64,000 nt of DNA. Origin: Chryseobacterium gleum. GTDB lineage: Bacteria; Bacteroidota; Bacteroidia; Flavobacteriales; Schleiferiaceae. A program made the translations under genes and the position numbers. The stretch covers positions 62,001 to 126,000 of the forward strand of contig CAMCXO010000003.1 of NCBI GenBank assembly GCA_945883565.1, written 5' to 3'. The notes beneath the pieces are model-generated. The model ran no database searches. It was given only the letters and a program-made list of their open reading frames with translations, and was not told where the DNA came from. This document shows positions 18,390 through 28,147 of this stretch, piece after piece (the stretch's first letter is position 1; every line of letters begins with the position of its first letter).

Positions 18390-20134
18390 AAAAGTACTCT
18401 GTTTTGCTCATTCTATTTTTGTTGCAAAAGGCTTGGGCTCAACCCCAACTCATTGCAGAAGCTAGCCGGTATAGGGTTGAATTGGGTGATGTAATAGAAG
18501 TTACCTATACCGTGAATGAACGCGTTAACAACTTCGAAAATCCAAACTTTGGCAGCGACTTCGATTTGCTTTCCGGTCCTAATCGGGGCTTTCAAACCCA
18601 AATAATAAACGGCCGAGTTAGTCAAGAACAGAGTTTTGGCTTTCTCATTAGGCCAAAAAAAATCGGGCGTTTAAAAATCTCACCAGCCAGAGCCGAGTAT
18701 AAAGGCGATTATTTAGAAAGTAAAGCTTTAGAAATAGAAGTTGTAGCCAAAGGCAGCCGCACTCCATCGCAATCGAACAATCAAGATGCCAATGAAGTGG
18801 CATTTATGCGAATAGAACCAACTAAACGGAGTGTGTATGTTGGCGAACCCTTGGTGGTAGAGTATTCAGTTTATTATTCAGAATCTATTGAAGCGCCAAA
18901 TATTGAAGAAAGACCAGATTTTAAGGGGTTTCAAATGCAAATTTTAGACGTTCCCGACGCAGAACGAAGCAGACGTGAAGTGATTAATGGCATTAATTAT
19001 CAGAGAACTGTTCACACACGAATGCTGCTGATACCCCAAATTCCTGCTGCTAAAGTTAGTGGAAATCTTTCTGGCAGCTTGCCCACTTATATGCGAACCG
19101 GAAGGCGCGATATTTTTAACCGGCCCCAAGTGGTTTTGGTTCCTCAAAGTTTCTCTTTAAAAGTTCCCAATATTGAAGTGAAAGCCCTTCCAGAAAATGG
19201 CAAACCTGAAGGATTTGAAGGTGCAGTGGGCGATTTTGAGATGCTGGTTGATTTAAGTGAAAATGAAGTAGATGCCGATGGTTCTGTAACACTTAAGATT
19301 GCCATTAGTGGTCAAGGTAATTTGTCTTTTATCAATCTCCCCAAACCAGAATTGCCTAGCCAAATAGAGGTTTTTGACCCACAAATACGCAACGACTTCA
19401 GAACGGGTACATATGGTCAAAAAGGGATTAAGACCAATGAGTATTTATTAATCCCGCGTTATAAAGGCGTTTACAAAATACCGCCTTTTAGATTTGTCTA
19501 TTTTAATACCAAAACCCAACAATACAAAACTTTAGAAAGCGACGCCTTAGAACTTCGCGTACTTAGCGGGCAAGAATCCAATCTAGCTTCAGCCGGTAAT
19601 GGCCCAAGTAGCCCCACCGAGAAACAAAGTGTTGAAGCTTTGGGTAATGATATTAGATTTTTAGATTTACGTCCTCAAAAATGGACAAATCGTCAGTCAA
19701 ACCGTGAGGCCTTTGTCCGCTTGATGCTGGTTTTAATGCCTTGGATTTTGCTTTCTATATGGTTGGTGTTTAGGGCGTATTCAAAAAATCGTCTCACCAA
19801 AGGCTATCAAATTACGCGTGCAAGAGCTTTCCAAACCGCCTATAAAGCCATTGAAAAACTGCATGCTCTACCTAAAGACCAAATTTATACCGGCCTTCAC
19901 AAAAGCCTCGAAACCTTTCTCATGCAACGGTTTGGTTTGAACCGCGCCGATTTAAACGCTTCAAAAGTTTCCGAAGTGCTTCAGGCTCATGGTTTAAATA
20001 TGCAACTGGTTCAGTTGTTTTTAAGCCTTTTACAAACCATAGAAAGTGGGCATTATGCCCCAATGGCCGTAGAAGCCAATGCCCTTCGGCTTCAGATGCT
20101 TGAGGTACTCAAACAGCTAGAAGAAGCCCTATGA
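18386..20134 (+). CDS. batD: BatD, aerotolerance protein with oxygen-tolerance domain
   Basis: 582 residues from GTG 18386, which overlaps the batC stop. A signal peptide leads to repeated immunoglobulin-like beta domains: VELGDVIEVTYTVNERVNNF, then VYVGEPLVVEYSVYYSE, and VDADGSVTLKIAISGQGNL in the third. A membrane helix (LMLVLMPWILLSIWLVF, about 448-465) and a helical cytosolic tail follow. This is the standard BatD layout. It likely bridges periplasm and membrane in the Bat complex. Ends with ATGA overlap to batE. Confidence 0.92.
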   Translation: MKKYSVLLILFLLQKAWAQPQLIAEASRYRVELGDVIEVTYTVNERVNNFENPNFGSDFDLLSGPNRGFQTQIINGRVSQEQSFGFLIRPKKIGRLKISPARAEYKGDYLESKALEIEVVAKGSRTPSQSNNQDANEVAFMRIEPTKRSVYVGEPLVVEYSVYYSESIEAPNIEERPDFKGFQMQILDVPDAERSRREVINGINYQRTVHTRMLLIPQIPAAKVSGNLSGSLPTYMRTGRRDIFNRPQVVLVPQSFSLKVPNIEVKALPENGKPEGFEGAVGDFEMLVDLSENEVDADGSVTLKIAISGQGNLSFINLPKPELPSQIEVFDPQIRNDFRTGTYGQKGIKTNEYLLIPRYKGVYKIPPFRFVYFNTKTQQYKTLESDALELRVLSGQESNLASAGNGPSSPTEKQSVEALGNDIRFLDLRPQKWTNRQSNREAFVRLMLVLMPWILLSIWLVFRAYSKNRLTKGYQITRARAFQTAYKAIEKLHALPKDQIYTGLHKSLETFLMQRFGLNRADLNASKVSEVLQAHGLNMQLVQLFLSLLQTIESGHYAPMAVEANALRLQMLEVLKQLEEAL

Positions 20135-20868
20135 AACACCTATACGTTTTCGTTTTTTTATTCTGTGCTGTGTTCGCCTTAACCGCACAACAGCCCGAAT
20201 TCGAGAAAGCCAATGATGCCTATACGAAAAGTGATTTCCAAAGTGCGATTGAGGGATATGAAAACCTCTTGAAAGCCGGTTGGGAAAGTCCAGCTCTTTA
20301 TTACAATTTAGGCAATTCGTATTACCGAAGTCGGAAGATAGGTCAAGCCATTTGGTCGTACAAAAAGGCACTTAACCTTGACCCAAAATATCAAGACGCG
20401 CAACACAACCTTCAGTTAAGCGAAAGGCTTACCGTTGACGCCATTACCCAAGTGCCAAAGCCTTTGGTTGAAAGGTACTTTCGGGCATTTGGAAACTTTA
20501 TGGGGCATAATTATTTTGCCTATGCCCTTGCCCTTTGCACTTGGTTAGGTGCTGCTTCTTTTATTATGTGGAGAAGAAACAGGCTGTCTTGGTATTTAGC
20601 CGGTGGTTTGGTTTTTACTGCATTATTTGGGCTTTTAGGCCTTTCTTGGGGCTTATATTATTATCTCATATCGAAAGAACAATTGGCGGTGGTTATAAGT
20701 GAAAATGTATATGTAAAAACCGCACCCGTTAAAACATCGCCCGACGCTTTTATTTTACATGAAGGCACATTGGTTGAAATTGAAGATCAAATGAGTGAGT
20801 GGCGGGAAATACGGTTGCCCGACGGGCAGGTAGGATGGTTGATGCCTGAAAATTTACGTGAGTTGTGA
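20131..20868 (+). CDS. batE: BatE, TPR and SH3-like aerotolerance protein
   Basis: 245 residues. A signal peptide is followed by two TPR-like helix pairs (FQSAIEGYENLLKAGW, then YYNLGNSYYRSRKIGQAIWSYKKAL). Two membrane helices span about 128-185, and a bacterial SH3 domain ends the protein (YVKTAPVKTSPDAFILHEGTL... GWLMPENL). Last gene of the Bat operon. The SH3 domain may contact cell wall, an inference from the fold. Confidence 0.9.
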   Translation: MKHLYVFVFLFCAVFALTAQQPEFEKANDAYTKSDFQSAIEGYENLLKAGWESPALYYNLGNSYYRSRKIGQAIWSYKKALNLDPKYQDAQHNLQLSERLTVDAITQVPKPLVERYFRAFGNFMGHNYFAYALALCTWLGAASFIMWRRNRLSWYLAGGLVFTALFGLLGLSWGLYYYLISKEQLAVVISENVYVKTAPVKTSPDAFILHEGTLVEIEDQMSEWREIRLPDGQVGWLMPENLREL

Positions 20869-20891
20869 AATATTTTTCTGCCAAACCTTTA

Positions 20892-20899
20892 TACTTTTG
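20892..20899 (+). promoter_or_regulatory. Putative -7 element for the FkbM gene
   Basis: TACTTTTG matches TAnnTTTG exactly and lies 26 bases before the ATG at 20926. A T-rich run ending in CTG about 12-20 bases upstream is a poor -33 element. Confidence 0.4.
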
Positions 20900-20925
20900 T
20901 TTGCCCATTTAGGGCATACCTAACT

Positions 20926-21831
20926 ATGGAATTTATTTATCGGCTGATCTATCAACCGAACATAAACTATGTGTTGCGCAATACCACCAAGGCGTTGGGC
21001 GCCATTTTGCCTAACCATTTGCGTATACCACCTACAGGAAATTTGCGGATTGATTTGCCCAATTCCAAACCTATCATTCTAAGTCTCAATCAAACCAGTT
21101 ATTTAGGTAAAGAGCTGTTTTGGGGTGGGATTATGGAATTTGAATACATGCCCATTTTTGAATCCCTTATTAAAAAGGTTAGATGTTTTTACGACGTTGG
21201 CGCCAATATTGGGTTGTATTCTCTTTTAGCTGCCCGTTTCAATCCACAAATTCAGGTTGTAGCGTTTGAACCTGCAGCCGGGCCCCTTTATTTTCTCCGC
21301 GAAAACGTTGGCCTTAACAGTTTCAGAAACATTAGAGTGGAGAATATGGCATTGGCCGACCAAGTAGGCACCATAGAGTTCTTCGAAATCCAAAATCGAA
21401 AATACCCTTGGCTGAAACACAACTTATCGGGCGAAAGCAATGCCGGCAGCAAAACCCAGGGACGAGATTTTGTGCCAACCAAGGTTGAAGCCACCACTTT
21501 CGACCAGTATGTGAAAACGCATTGCGTGAGCAACATTGACTTGATTAAAATTGACACAGAGGGCACCGAACACCTAATTCTGAAAAATGCCTCCAATGTT
21601 TTTACCAAACTGCGGCCCATTTTAATTAGCGAAACCCTTTTTCAAAAAAATGAAGTCGAACTCGAAGAGGTTATGAAATCATTTGGGTATCGTTTTTTTA
21701 ATCACCTTTATGGCCAAGGTTTGGAAGAAATTACTACCCTAGTGCGAGAAACCGATAATGGTGTACGCAATTGCTTTTTTGTACCTGAAGAGCGCATCGA
21801 TTTAATCACCCCTTTCTGTATCTCCAAATGA
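20926..21831 (+). CDS. FkbM-family SAM-dependent methyltransferase
   Basis: 301 residues. The SAM-binding motif is FYDVGANIGLYSLLAARF, motif II ends VAFEPAAG, and the FkbM signature is DLIKIDTEGTEHLILKNA. FkbM enzymes methylate sugar hydroxyls, often in polysaccharides or glycolipids. The next two genes encode glycosyltransferases, so a glycan substrate is likely. No signal peptide; cytosolic. Confidence 0.9.
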   Translation: MEFIYRLIYQPNINYVLRNTTKALGAILPNHLRIPPTGNLRIDLPNSKPIILSLNQTSYLGKELFWGGIMEFEYMPIFESLIKKVRCFYDVGANIGLYSLLAARFNPQIQVVAFEPAAGPLYFLRENVGLNSFRNIRVENMALADQVGTIEFFEIQNRKYPWLKHNLSGESNAGSKTQGRDFVPTKVEATTFDQYVKTHCVSNIDLIKIDTEGTEHLILKNASNVFTKLRPILISETLFQKNEVELEEVMKSFGYRFFNHLYGQGLEEITTLVRETDNGVRNCFFVPEERIDLITPFCISK

Positions 21832-21859
21832 TACACAAAAAGCTTTTAGTGTTTCTTAA

Positions 21860-23080
21860 ATGAACCTAAATCTTGGTGCTGCATCTGATTTTGGACCAGA
21901 TGCTCCCAAACCCCGAATTCATATTATAGAACTCGACTACCATAATGATGTATTGTCTGATTTACTTGAACTTATAGATTCAAAGATTTTTGATGTAATA
22001 TGTTCTACGAAAATAGAAATACACAACAGTTTAAGCGAAGCTGCTAAAACAAACACCCAATTTAATTTAGTTAATAAAAGTCGCACTGGCCTAAAATCAA
22101 TAGCCGCCATTAAGGCCGATTTGCATGTTTTCAATACCATGGCTTCGTGGTACCGCTTTTGGAGCGTTAACTTACCAAAACCCACTGTTATTCGGATTCA
22201 TAATTTTAATACCGTTTTCTTTCCTCTTCAAAACATAAAAATTGGCTTCAATTTTTTTGAATGGCGTAAAGCCTTTACGCATATAGTTTTTAGACAACTC
22301 ATATTACACGACTTATTCCACTTACACAAAATAAAAAAAGAAGCCTTAGGCTTTAGCTTTCTTTCGAGTGAGATTGAACGGCTCTTTATTGAAAACTGCC
22401 CGCTTCAGAGCCAAAAATGTATGCCTGTATTGCCGGTAAACTGGTGTAAAAATTTGAGCAAATGGCAAGCGCCGTCAAAGGAAATAAGGATAGTAATTAG
22501 CGGAACTTTAGAGCCTAAAAGGAAAAACTTTCAGGACATTGAAGCGCTTTGTGGGTGCCTTCAGAAGTGCACGAAAAGCGTTAAGCTCATTTTTGCCGGA
22601 CGCGTTCCTAAACACAGCTTGCCTTTTATTCTAAGTATGAAAAGAAAAGAAACACCTATTTTTTCTATTCATTATTACGAGACCCACTTATCGCAAAGCG
22701 ATTTCGATCAAACCCTTGAAAGCGCGGACATTTTGGTGTTTCCGATGGCTAAGTTTACCCGCTATAAGGTATTTCGAGAAGTTTACGGACAAACTAAAAT
22801 TTCAGGGGGCTTTAACGACTATGTTCGGGCTGCCAAACCCGCCTTGGTACCAGAATTTTATCGGCTCAATGGCAACGAACAATTACTTTGCCGATACTAC
22901 CATAATCCCTTTGATTTAGCTTCAAAATGCCTCGAACTTATGGATGAGTTACAAACTGAGGAAGGTCAAAAACAATGGTCAGATACAACCAAGGCATTTC
23001 AACATCTTTTCTCTTTTGAACAAGCCCAGCTAACCACTTCTGAGGCCTTGCATTATATGTTGGAAAAAACCCGTTGTTAA
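21860..23080 (+). CDS. Glycosyltransferase-like protein (GT-B fold)
   Basis: 406 residues. The N-terminal half is divergent. The second half has a GT-B donor domain: EIRIVISGTLEPKRKNFQDI, then VKLIFAGRV, LESADILVFPMA, and DYVRAAKPALVPEFYRLNG in place of the usual EAxAxGxPV loop. The catalytic Glu pattern of GT4 is not clear, so donor and activity are uncertain. Lies 28 bases after the FkbM gene; its stop overlaps the opposing GT4 gene by 4 bases. Confidence 0.7.
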   Translation: MNLNLGAASDFGPDAPKPRIHIIELDYHNDVLSDLLELIDSKIFDVICSTKIEIHNSLSEAAKTNTQFNLVNKSRTGLKSIAAIKADLHVFNTMASWYRFWSVNLPKPTVIRIHNFNTVFFPLQNIKIGFNFFEWRKAFTHIVFRQLILHDLFHLHKIKKEALGFSFLSSEIERLFIENCPLQSQKCMPVLPVNWCKNLSKWQAPSKEIRIVISGTLEPKRKNFQDIEALCGCLQKCTKSVKLIFAGRVPKHSLPFILSMKRKETPIFSIHYYETHLSQSDFDQTLESADILVFPMAKFTRYKVFREVYGQTKISGGFNDYVRAAKPALVPEFYRLNGNEQLLCRYYHNPFDLASKCLELMDELQTEEGQKQWSDTTKAFQHLFSFEQAQLTTSEALHYMLEKTRC

Positions 23081-24195
23081 GCCTTCTTCACAAGGCTTTG
23101 GTAGACCTTCGAAACCTCTTCAACTGTACGGGCTACAGTATAGTCTTTTTCTATTTTATTTCTAGAAGCCAAGCCAAATGCTGTGCGCTTTTGGGCATCA
23201 TTAACCAACAAACTTAGTTGTTTAGCCAATTCTATCGGGTTTTTTTCTGGCACTAAATAACCATTAACCCCCTCTTCTACCAATTCAGGGGTACCTCCAA
23301 CAGGGGTTGCCACTACAGGTTTGCCCATGGCCATAGCCTCTAAAACCCCAATCGGCAATCCCTCCCATAAAGAAGGCAGGCAAAAAACATCCATTGCCTT
23401 TAGCACCCTTGGCACATCGGTTCTAAACGCCTCGAGGAAGACAACACTTTGCAAGTCCAATTCCTTAACCAATTCGCGAACAGCTCGTTCTAAATCACCA
23501 CCACCCACCACCAATAATCGCGCATTTGGGTGTTGCTTTGATAGGATTCCAAAAGCCTTGATAAGGGTTAAAGGATCTTTTTGAAGGGTAATTCTAGCAA
23601 TAAATCCTATTAGCACCACATCGGCCGGAATGCCTAACTCGATTCGCAAACCTTGGTCGGTATTTAACGGGTCAAACCGTTTAAGATCTACCCCATTCTT
23701 TACCACCATACTGTTTTTCAATCCCAAAAGCTTTTGCCCAACCCGCTGGTTTTCTTCAGAAACCAATATGGTTTTGTCTACATGCTTTACCAAAAAAGAC
23801 TCAAAGTACTGCCTCAAATTTTTGATTACAAAGTTCTGACCCGGGTGAAAAGACCACCCATGCACCGTGTATAGAATAGGCAATTTTAATGCTTGGGCCG
23901 TTTTGTAGCTGTTTGAACATGCCCTTGTGCCATGGGCGTGAATGAGGTCGAAATTTTGAGATTTGGCCCATTCGTTTACTTTAGGCCAAACCGAACGGTC
24001 GAAGGCTTTTTCGGTATAAATAACGTGCGATTCTATACCTGCGCGGTTAAGATGTTTTATCATCTCACCATCAGTAAACGAAAGCACAACAGGGTGAAAT
24101 ACAGACTTATCTAATCCTTCAACCAAATCAATAACATGGCGCTCTCCGCCGCCTATTTGGCCTTGCCTAATGGTTTGAAGGACTTTGATTTTCAC
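23077..24195 (-). CDS. Family 4 glycosyltransferase
   Basis: 372 residues from a GTG start. The acceptor domain opens with VLQTIRQGQIGGGERHVIDL, then DLIHAHGTRA. The donor domain has IGFIARITLQKDPLTLIKAF, VVGGGDLE and EGLPIGVLEAMAMGKPVVATPVGGTPELV with the E-x7-E pair. Typical of enzymes that build surface polysaccharide or lipopolysaccharide from nucleotide sugars at the inner membrane. It lies downstream of the lipid A genes on the same strand, 75 bases after the ABC ATPase. Confidence 0.92.
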   Translation of the reverse strand: MKIKVLQTIRQGQIGGGERHVIDLVEGLDKSVFHPVVLSFTDGEMIKHLNRAGIESHVIYTEKAFDRSVWPKVNEWAKSQNFDLIHAHGTRACSNSYKTAQALKLPILYTVHGWSFHPGQNFVIKNLRQYFESFLVKHVDKTILVSEENQRVGQKLLGLKNSMVVKNGVDLKRFDPLNTDQGLRIELGIPADVVLIGFIARITLQKDPLTLIKAFGILSKQHPNARLLVVGGGDLERAVRELVKELDLQSVVFLEAFRTDVPRVLKAMDVFCLPSLWEGLPIGVLEAMAMGKPVVATPVGGTPELVEEGVNGYLVPEKNPIELAKQLSLLVNDAQKRTAFGLASRNKIEKDYTVARTVEEVSKVYQSLVKKA

Positions 24196-24270
24196 GTCAC
24201 AAATAAAGGCAAACAGATGAAGATTTCATCACTGCTTTATAAAATTTCGCCAATTTTCACTAAAAAAAAT

Positions 24271-24879
24271 TCAAAGCAATATATGGTTTACACATATATT
24301 CATTTCGGCTTCTATGTGGTTTGAACCTATTAGCAGCAGGCGTTGGCCTAAATTTCGTTCAACCATTTGGTGAAACCAGTTTATACCGGTTTTATCCAAA
24401 TTAGAGATAGGTTCATCCAAACAAACCAATTCAGAATGGGTGAGTAAGGCCATAGCCAGCCTTAAGCGCTGCTTCATGCCGCTGGAGAAGTGCTTTATAA
24501 GTTTATGGGCAGCAAAGTCTAATCCGCTAATTTCTAGGACCTCATTGGGCCGTACGCCATCAATTGGCCGCCTAAACTTGAAGTGAAATTCAAGCAATTC
24601 TGAAACGCTAAATTCTTCTATAAGTTCTTGATAAGGCGCGGCAAAGGAAATGAGGCCATGCCAATTGGCCGGATTTTGAGGTTTACCATTCAAAACAAAA
24701 AGAATTTCACCACTGCTTGGGCTCAGCATGCCCAAAATCAGTTTTAAAAAAGTGCTTTTGCCCGAGCCATTTCCCCCCAAAACAACTGTAGTAGAACCTT
24801 CTTCAAACACATGGTTGAAAGATTTTATCACCACCTGCCTACCGAAGCGTTTGGTTAGTTCTTTTGCCTCAACCCGCAT
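24271..24879 (-). CDS. ABC transporter ATP-binding protein without a partner permease
   Basis: 202 residues. Walker A GGNGSGKST, Q-loop region in ISFAAPYQELIEE, signature FSSGMKQR, Walker B LVCLDEP, D-loop SNLD and an H-loop His in GSNH are all present, so ATPase activity is expected. No membrane subunit is encoded nearby. It overlaps the lpxA end by 11 bases, tying it to lipid A synthesis. A role in moving lipopolysaccharide or another lipid is inference from position only. Confidence 0.9.
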   Translation of the reverse strand: MRVEAKELTKRFGRQVVIKSFNHVFEEGSTTVVLGGNGSGKSTFLKLILGMLSPSSGEILFVLNGKPQNPANWHGLISFAAPYQELIEEFSVSELLEFHFKFRRPIDGVRPNEVLEISGLDFAAHKLIKHFSSGMKQRLRLAMALLTHSELVCLDEPISNLDKTGINWFHQMVERNLGQRLLLIGSNHIEAEMNICVNHILL

Positions 24880-25663
24880 TTTTAGAGAGCATAAAGCCCT
24901 TCATAATGCCTCTCTGCGAATTTCTGATGAACTGAATAATCTCATCTCGTTCGGGAGTTGCGGGCATTTCGGTTTCCAAAATTTCTAAAGCCTGGGTTGT
25001 ATTGTAGTTTTTCTGAAACAGAATTCGATAGATACCTTGAATTTCGTTTATAGAATTGGCACTGTAACCCCTTCGCCTTAATCCGATGCTGTTTACCCCG
25101 ACGTACGACAACGGTTCTTTGGCGGCTTTTACGAAGGGCGGAATGTCTTTACGCACCAAACTGCCCCCACCAATCATGGCATGAGCACCAATTTTTATAA
25201 ACTGGTGCACAGCGCTTAATCCACCTAAAATGGCCCAATCATCAATTTCAACATGTCCGGCCAATGCCACTCCATTAACCAAAATAACATGATTGCCTAA
25301 AACACAATCGTGGGCAATGTGGGCATATGCCATTATAAGACAGTGCTTCCCAATAACCGTTTTACCTAAAACTTTGGTGCCCCGGTTTATGGTTACACAT
25401 TCGCGAATGGTGGTACCATCACCCACAATGGCCAAACTGTCTTCACCTTCAAATTTCAAATCTTGAGGAATGGCTGAAATAACGGCTCCGGGAAAAATTC
25501 GGCAATTTTTTCCTATTCGAGCCCCTTCCATTATGGTAACATTGCTGCCAATCCAAGTGCCTTCTCCTATTTCCACGTTTTTGTGTATGGTGGTAAAAGG
25601 CTCTATTACAACAGTATTTGCAATCTTGGCCGATGGGTGTACGTATGCGAGAGGTTGATTCAT
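24869..25663 (-). CDS. lpxA: UDP-N-acetylglucosamine acyltransferase
   Basis: 264 residues from ATG 25663, close to the 262 of E. coli. Left-handed beta-helix hexapeptide repeats run through most of it (IANTVVIEPFTTIHKNVEIG). The catalytic His lies in MAYAHIAHDCVLGNH. It adds the first hydroxyacyl chain to UDP-GlcNAc in lipid A synthesis. The start overlaps the lpxC-fabZ stop as ATGA. A start further upstream would run into that gene and lacks family similarity. Confidence 0.96.
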   Translation of the reverse strand: MNQPLAYVHPSAKIANTVVIEPFTTIHKNVEIGEGTWIGSNVTIMEGARIGKNCRIFPGAVISAIPQDLKFEGEDSLAIVGDGTTIRECVTINRGTKVLGKTVIGKHCLIMAYAHIAHDCVLGNHVILVNGVALAGHVEIDDWAILGGLSAVHQFIKIGAHAMIGGGSLVRKDIPPFVKAAKEPLSYVGVNSIGLRRRGYSANSINEIQGIYRILFQKNYNTTQALEILETEMPATPERDEIIQFIRNSQRGIMKGFMLSKNAG

Positions 25664-27057
25664 GCTTTGTTTACTTTGGAGATTTGCGCCATGAGCTCGG
25701 CTTCGCAAACTAATCGTTTGCCCACAAATGCCTGGCCTTTCATACTGATAATGCCTCTGCGCATGGGCGCCGTCATTCTCAGTTCAAATACAAGTGTATC
25801 GCCCGGAACCACTTTTTGTTTAAACCGAACCCCATCTATTTTCAAAAAGAAGGTTAAATAGTTTTCAGGGTCAGGCACCAAGCTCAAAGCCAAAATGCCT
25901 CCCACTTGTGCCATGGCTTCCACTTGCAAAACCCCGGGCATAACGGGGGCTCCCGGAAAATGGCCTACAAAAAACCCTTCATTCATGGTCACATTTTTCA
26001 CACCCACCACATGGGTGTCGCTTAACTCTATTATTTTATCGACCAACAAAAATGGGGGTCTGTGTGGAAGCATCCTCATCACACTGTTCACATCCATAAT
26101 GGGATCTTCATCCGGATTGTAAACCGGAACTCCTACCCGGCCTTCGCGCCTGATTCGATCGAGTAGTTTTTTGGCAAACTCGGTATTGCTTTTATGGCCT
26201 GGCCTTGTGGCTATAATTTTGCCTTTTATTCGCTTTCCAATTAAGGCCAAGTCGCCAATTACATCAAGCAGTTTATGCCGAGCGGCTTCGTTTGGGTAGT
26301 GCAGTTCCAGGTTATCGAGAATTCCATTTGGCCTTATGCTTACATCGGGTTTGCCAAAAACCTTTTTTAGTTTTTCCAATGATTCAGGCTTAGGGGTATG
26401 GTCTACATATACGATGGCATTGTTTAAATCGCCACCCTTTATAAGACCATAATCCAGCATATACTCCAATTCATGCAAAAAACTAAAGGTGCGTGCCTTA
26501 GCAAAATGGGGAACAAATTCATCTAGACTGTTAAGAGTGGCATTTTGACTTCCAAGAACATTGGTGCCATAATCGACCATAACCGAAACCGAAAAGCCAT
26601 CGTAAGGAATGGCTATTATCTCTGCATCTTTTTCTTCGTCGTGGTAATGGGTAACTTCTTTTATAATAAGATAGTCGCGTGCCGAAAGCTGTTCTTTAAG
26701 TCCAGAGGCCAAAATGGCATTTACAAATTCAATTGAGCTACCGTCCATAATAGGAGGTTCCGGTGCATTCAACTCAATAATGCAGTTATCTACCCCACAG
26801 CCCACCAAAGCAGCCAAAACGTGCTCGCAGGTATGAATTACTGCGTCTCCCTTAGCCAGCGAGGTTCCTCTTTCTGTGGCGGTTACATAAATGGCCAAAG
26901 CCTCTACTTCCGGGCTTTCGGGTAAATCGACACGGCGAAAAATAAAACCGGTATGATCAACAGCCGGCAAAAGCTTCATATTTACCTGATTCCCGGTATG
27001 TAAACCAACTCCGGAAAGTTCTATTTCGCTTTTTAAGGTACACTGTAAAGCACTCAT
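25660..27057 (-). CDS. lpxC-fabZ: Fused LpxC deacetylase / FabZ dehydratase
   Basis: 465 residues. The LpxC half (1 to about 310) has the zinc motif HTCEHVLAAL and RHKLLDVIGD with the third ligand and catalytic pair. The FabZ half starts near 325 with LPHRPPFLLVDK and has GHFPGAPVMPGVLQVEAMAQ, carrying the catalytic His and Glu. LpxC removes acetate from acylated UDP-GlcNAc, the committed step of lipid A; FabZ dehydrates hydroxyacyl-ACP for fatty acids. The fusion, which balances the two uses of hydroxyacyl-ACP, is characteristic of Bacteroidota. Confidence 0.97.
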   Translation of the reverse strand: MSALQCTLKSEIELSGVGLHTGNQVNMKLLPAVDHTGFIFRRVDLPESPEVEALAIYVTATERGTSLAKGDAVIHTCEHVLAALVGCGVDNCIIELNAPEPPIMDGSSIEFVNAILASGLKEQLSARDYLIIKEVTHYHDEEKDAEIIAIPYDGFSVSVMVDYGTNVLGSQNATLNSLDEFVPHFAKARTFSFLHELEYMLDYGLIKGGDLNNAIVYVDHTPKPESLEKLKKVFGKPDVSIRPNGILDNLELHYPNEAARHKLLDVIGDLALIGKRIKGKIIATRPGHKSNTEFAKKLLDRIRREGRVGVPVYNPDEDPIMDVNSVMRMLPHRPPFLLVDKIIELSDTHVVGVKNVTMNEGFFVGHFPGAPVMPGVLQVEAMAQVGGILALSLVPDPENYLTFFLKIDGVRFKQKVVPGDTLVFELRMTAPMRRGIISMKGQAFVGKRLVCEAELMAQISKVNKA

Positions 27058-27066
27058 CGTAATTAT

Positions 27067-28080
27067 CTAAAGTGAATTCTTAGGCTTTTCTTTCCCGAAC
27101 AACTTATGCAATTGTCTGAAGTATACATAAGCCTTGCGGTATTCGCGGTGGTCGAAAGCCGGACTGCCTTGAATAATGGAATCGTCGGGTACATTGGATG
27201 AAACCCCGCTTTGTGCGGCAATTTTAACCCGGTTGCCAATGTTTAAATGGCCTATAATACCCACTTGCCCACCAATCATGCAATTGGCCCCGATACGGGT
27301 GCTGCCCGCCACCCCGGTTTGTGCCGCTATAACGGTATTCTCGCCAATCTCTACATTATGGGCTATTTGGATCAAGTTATCGAGTTTAACTCCTGTGCGA
27401 ATAATGGTACTGCCCAATGTGGCCCGATCGACTGTGGTGTTGGCTCCAATTTCTACATGGTCTTCAATAACCACATTGCCAATTTGGGCCACTTTGTTAT
27501 AACTGTCGGCCGAATTCGGCGCAAACCCAAACCCATCGCCTCCAATTATAACCCCGGAATGTAGCGTTACATGATTGCCAATAACCGAATCGGCTAAAAT
27601 GCGCACGCCCGGAAAAATAAGTGAATGATTGCCCAATTGAACCCCATCTGCTATAAAAACCTGCGGGTAAATTCGGCATGAGCGCCCAATTTTTACATTT
27701 TTACCTATGTAAGTGAATGCGCCAATGTAGGCGTCTTCGCCAACTGATGCACTTGGATGAATGTAAGCCTGCTCTTCTATTCCGCGACGGTCGTGACGTA
27801 TTTGATTGTAAAGTTCGAGCAATTGAGCAAAGGCAGCATAAGCATTTTCAACGCGAATAAGTGTGCTCTTAACCGCTTTCTCGGGCTTAAAATCGCTGTT
27901 AACAATAACCACCGAAGCATCGGTTTTATAAATATATGGCGTGTATTGCGGATTGCTTAAAAAGCTTAAACTACCAGCTACGCCTTCTTCTATTTTAGAA
28001 AGGGCATTAACCGTAACATCTCCATTTCCGTCTACACTGCCCCCAAGCAATTGGGCCAGTTGATTCGCAGTAAATTCCAT
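27067..28080 (-). CDS. lpxD: UDP-3-O-acylglucosamine N-acyltransferase
   Basis: 337 residues. An N-terminal uridine-binding domain (MEFTANQLAQLLGGSVDGNG) is followed by a long hexapeptide beta-helix. The catalytic His is in IQIAHNVEIGENTVIAAQ, and a C-terminal helix ends the protein. It transfers the second hydroxyacyl chain to the LpxC product. Nine bases separate it from lpxC-fabZ; the order lpxD, lpxC-fabZ, lpxA is the common Bacteroidota arrangement. Confidence 0.96.
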   Translation of the reverse strand: MEFTANQLAQLLGGSVDGNGDVTVNALSKIEEGVAGSLSFLSNPQYTPYIYKTDASVVIVNSDFKPEKAVKSTLIRVENAYAAFAQLLELYNQIRHDRRGIEEQAYIHPSASVGEDAYIGAFTYIGKNVKIGRSCRIYPQVFIADGVQLGNHSLIFPGVRILADSVIGNHVTLHSGVIIGGDGFGFAPNSADSYNKVAQIGNVVIEDHVEIGANTTVDRATLGSTIIRTGVKLDNLIQIAHNVEIGENTVIAAQTGVAGSTRIGANCMIGGQVGIIGHLNIGNRVKIAAQSGVSSNVPDDSIIQGSPAFDHREYRKAYVYFRQLHKLFGKEKPKNSL

Positions 28081-28147
28081 TTAACATGTGGCAAGGGCAT
28101 CAAAAGTAATAAAACCCATTGCGTTTGCTCTTATTAGTTCTGTACTC

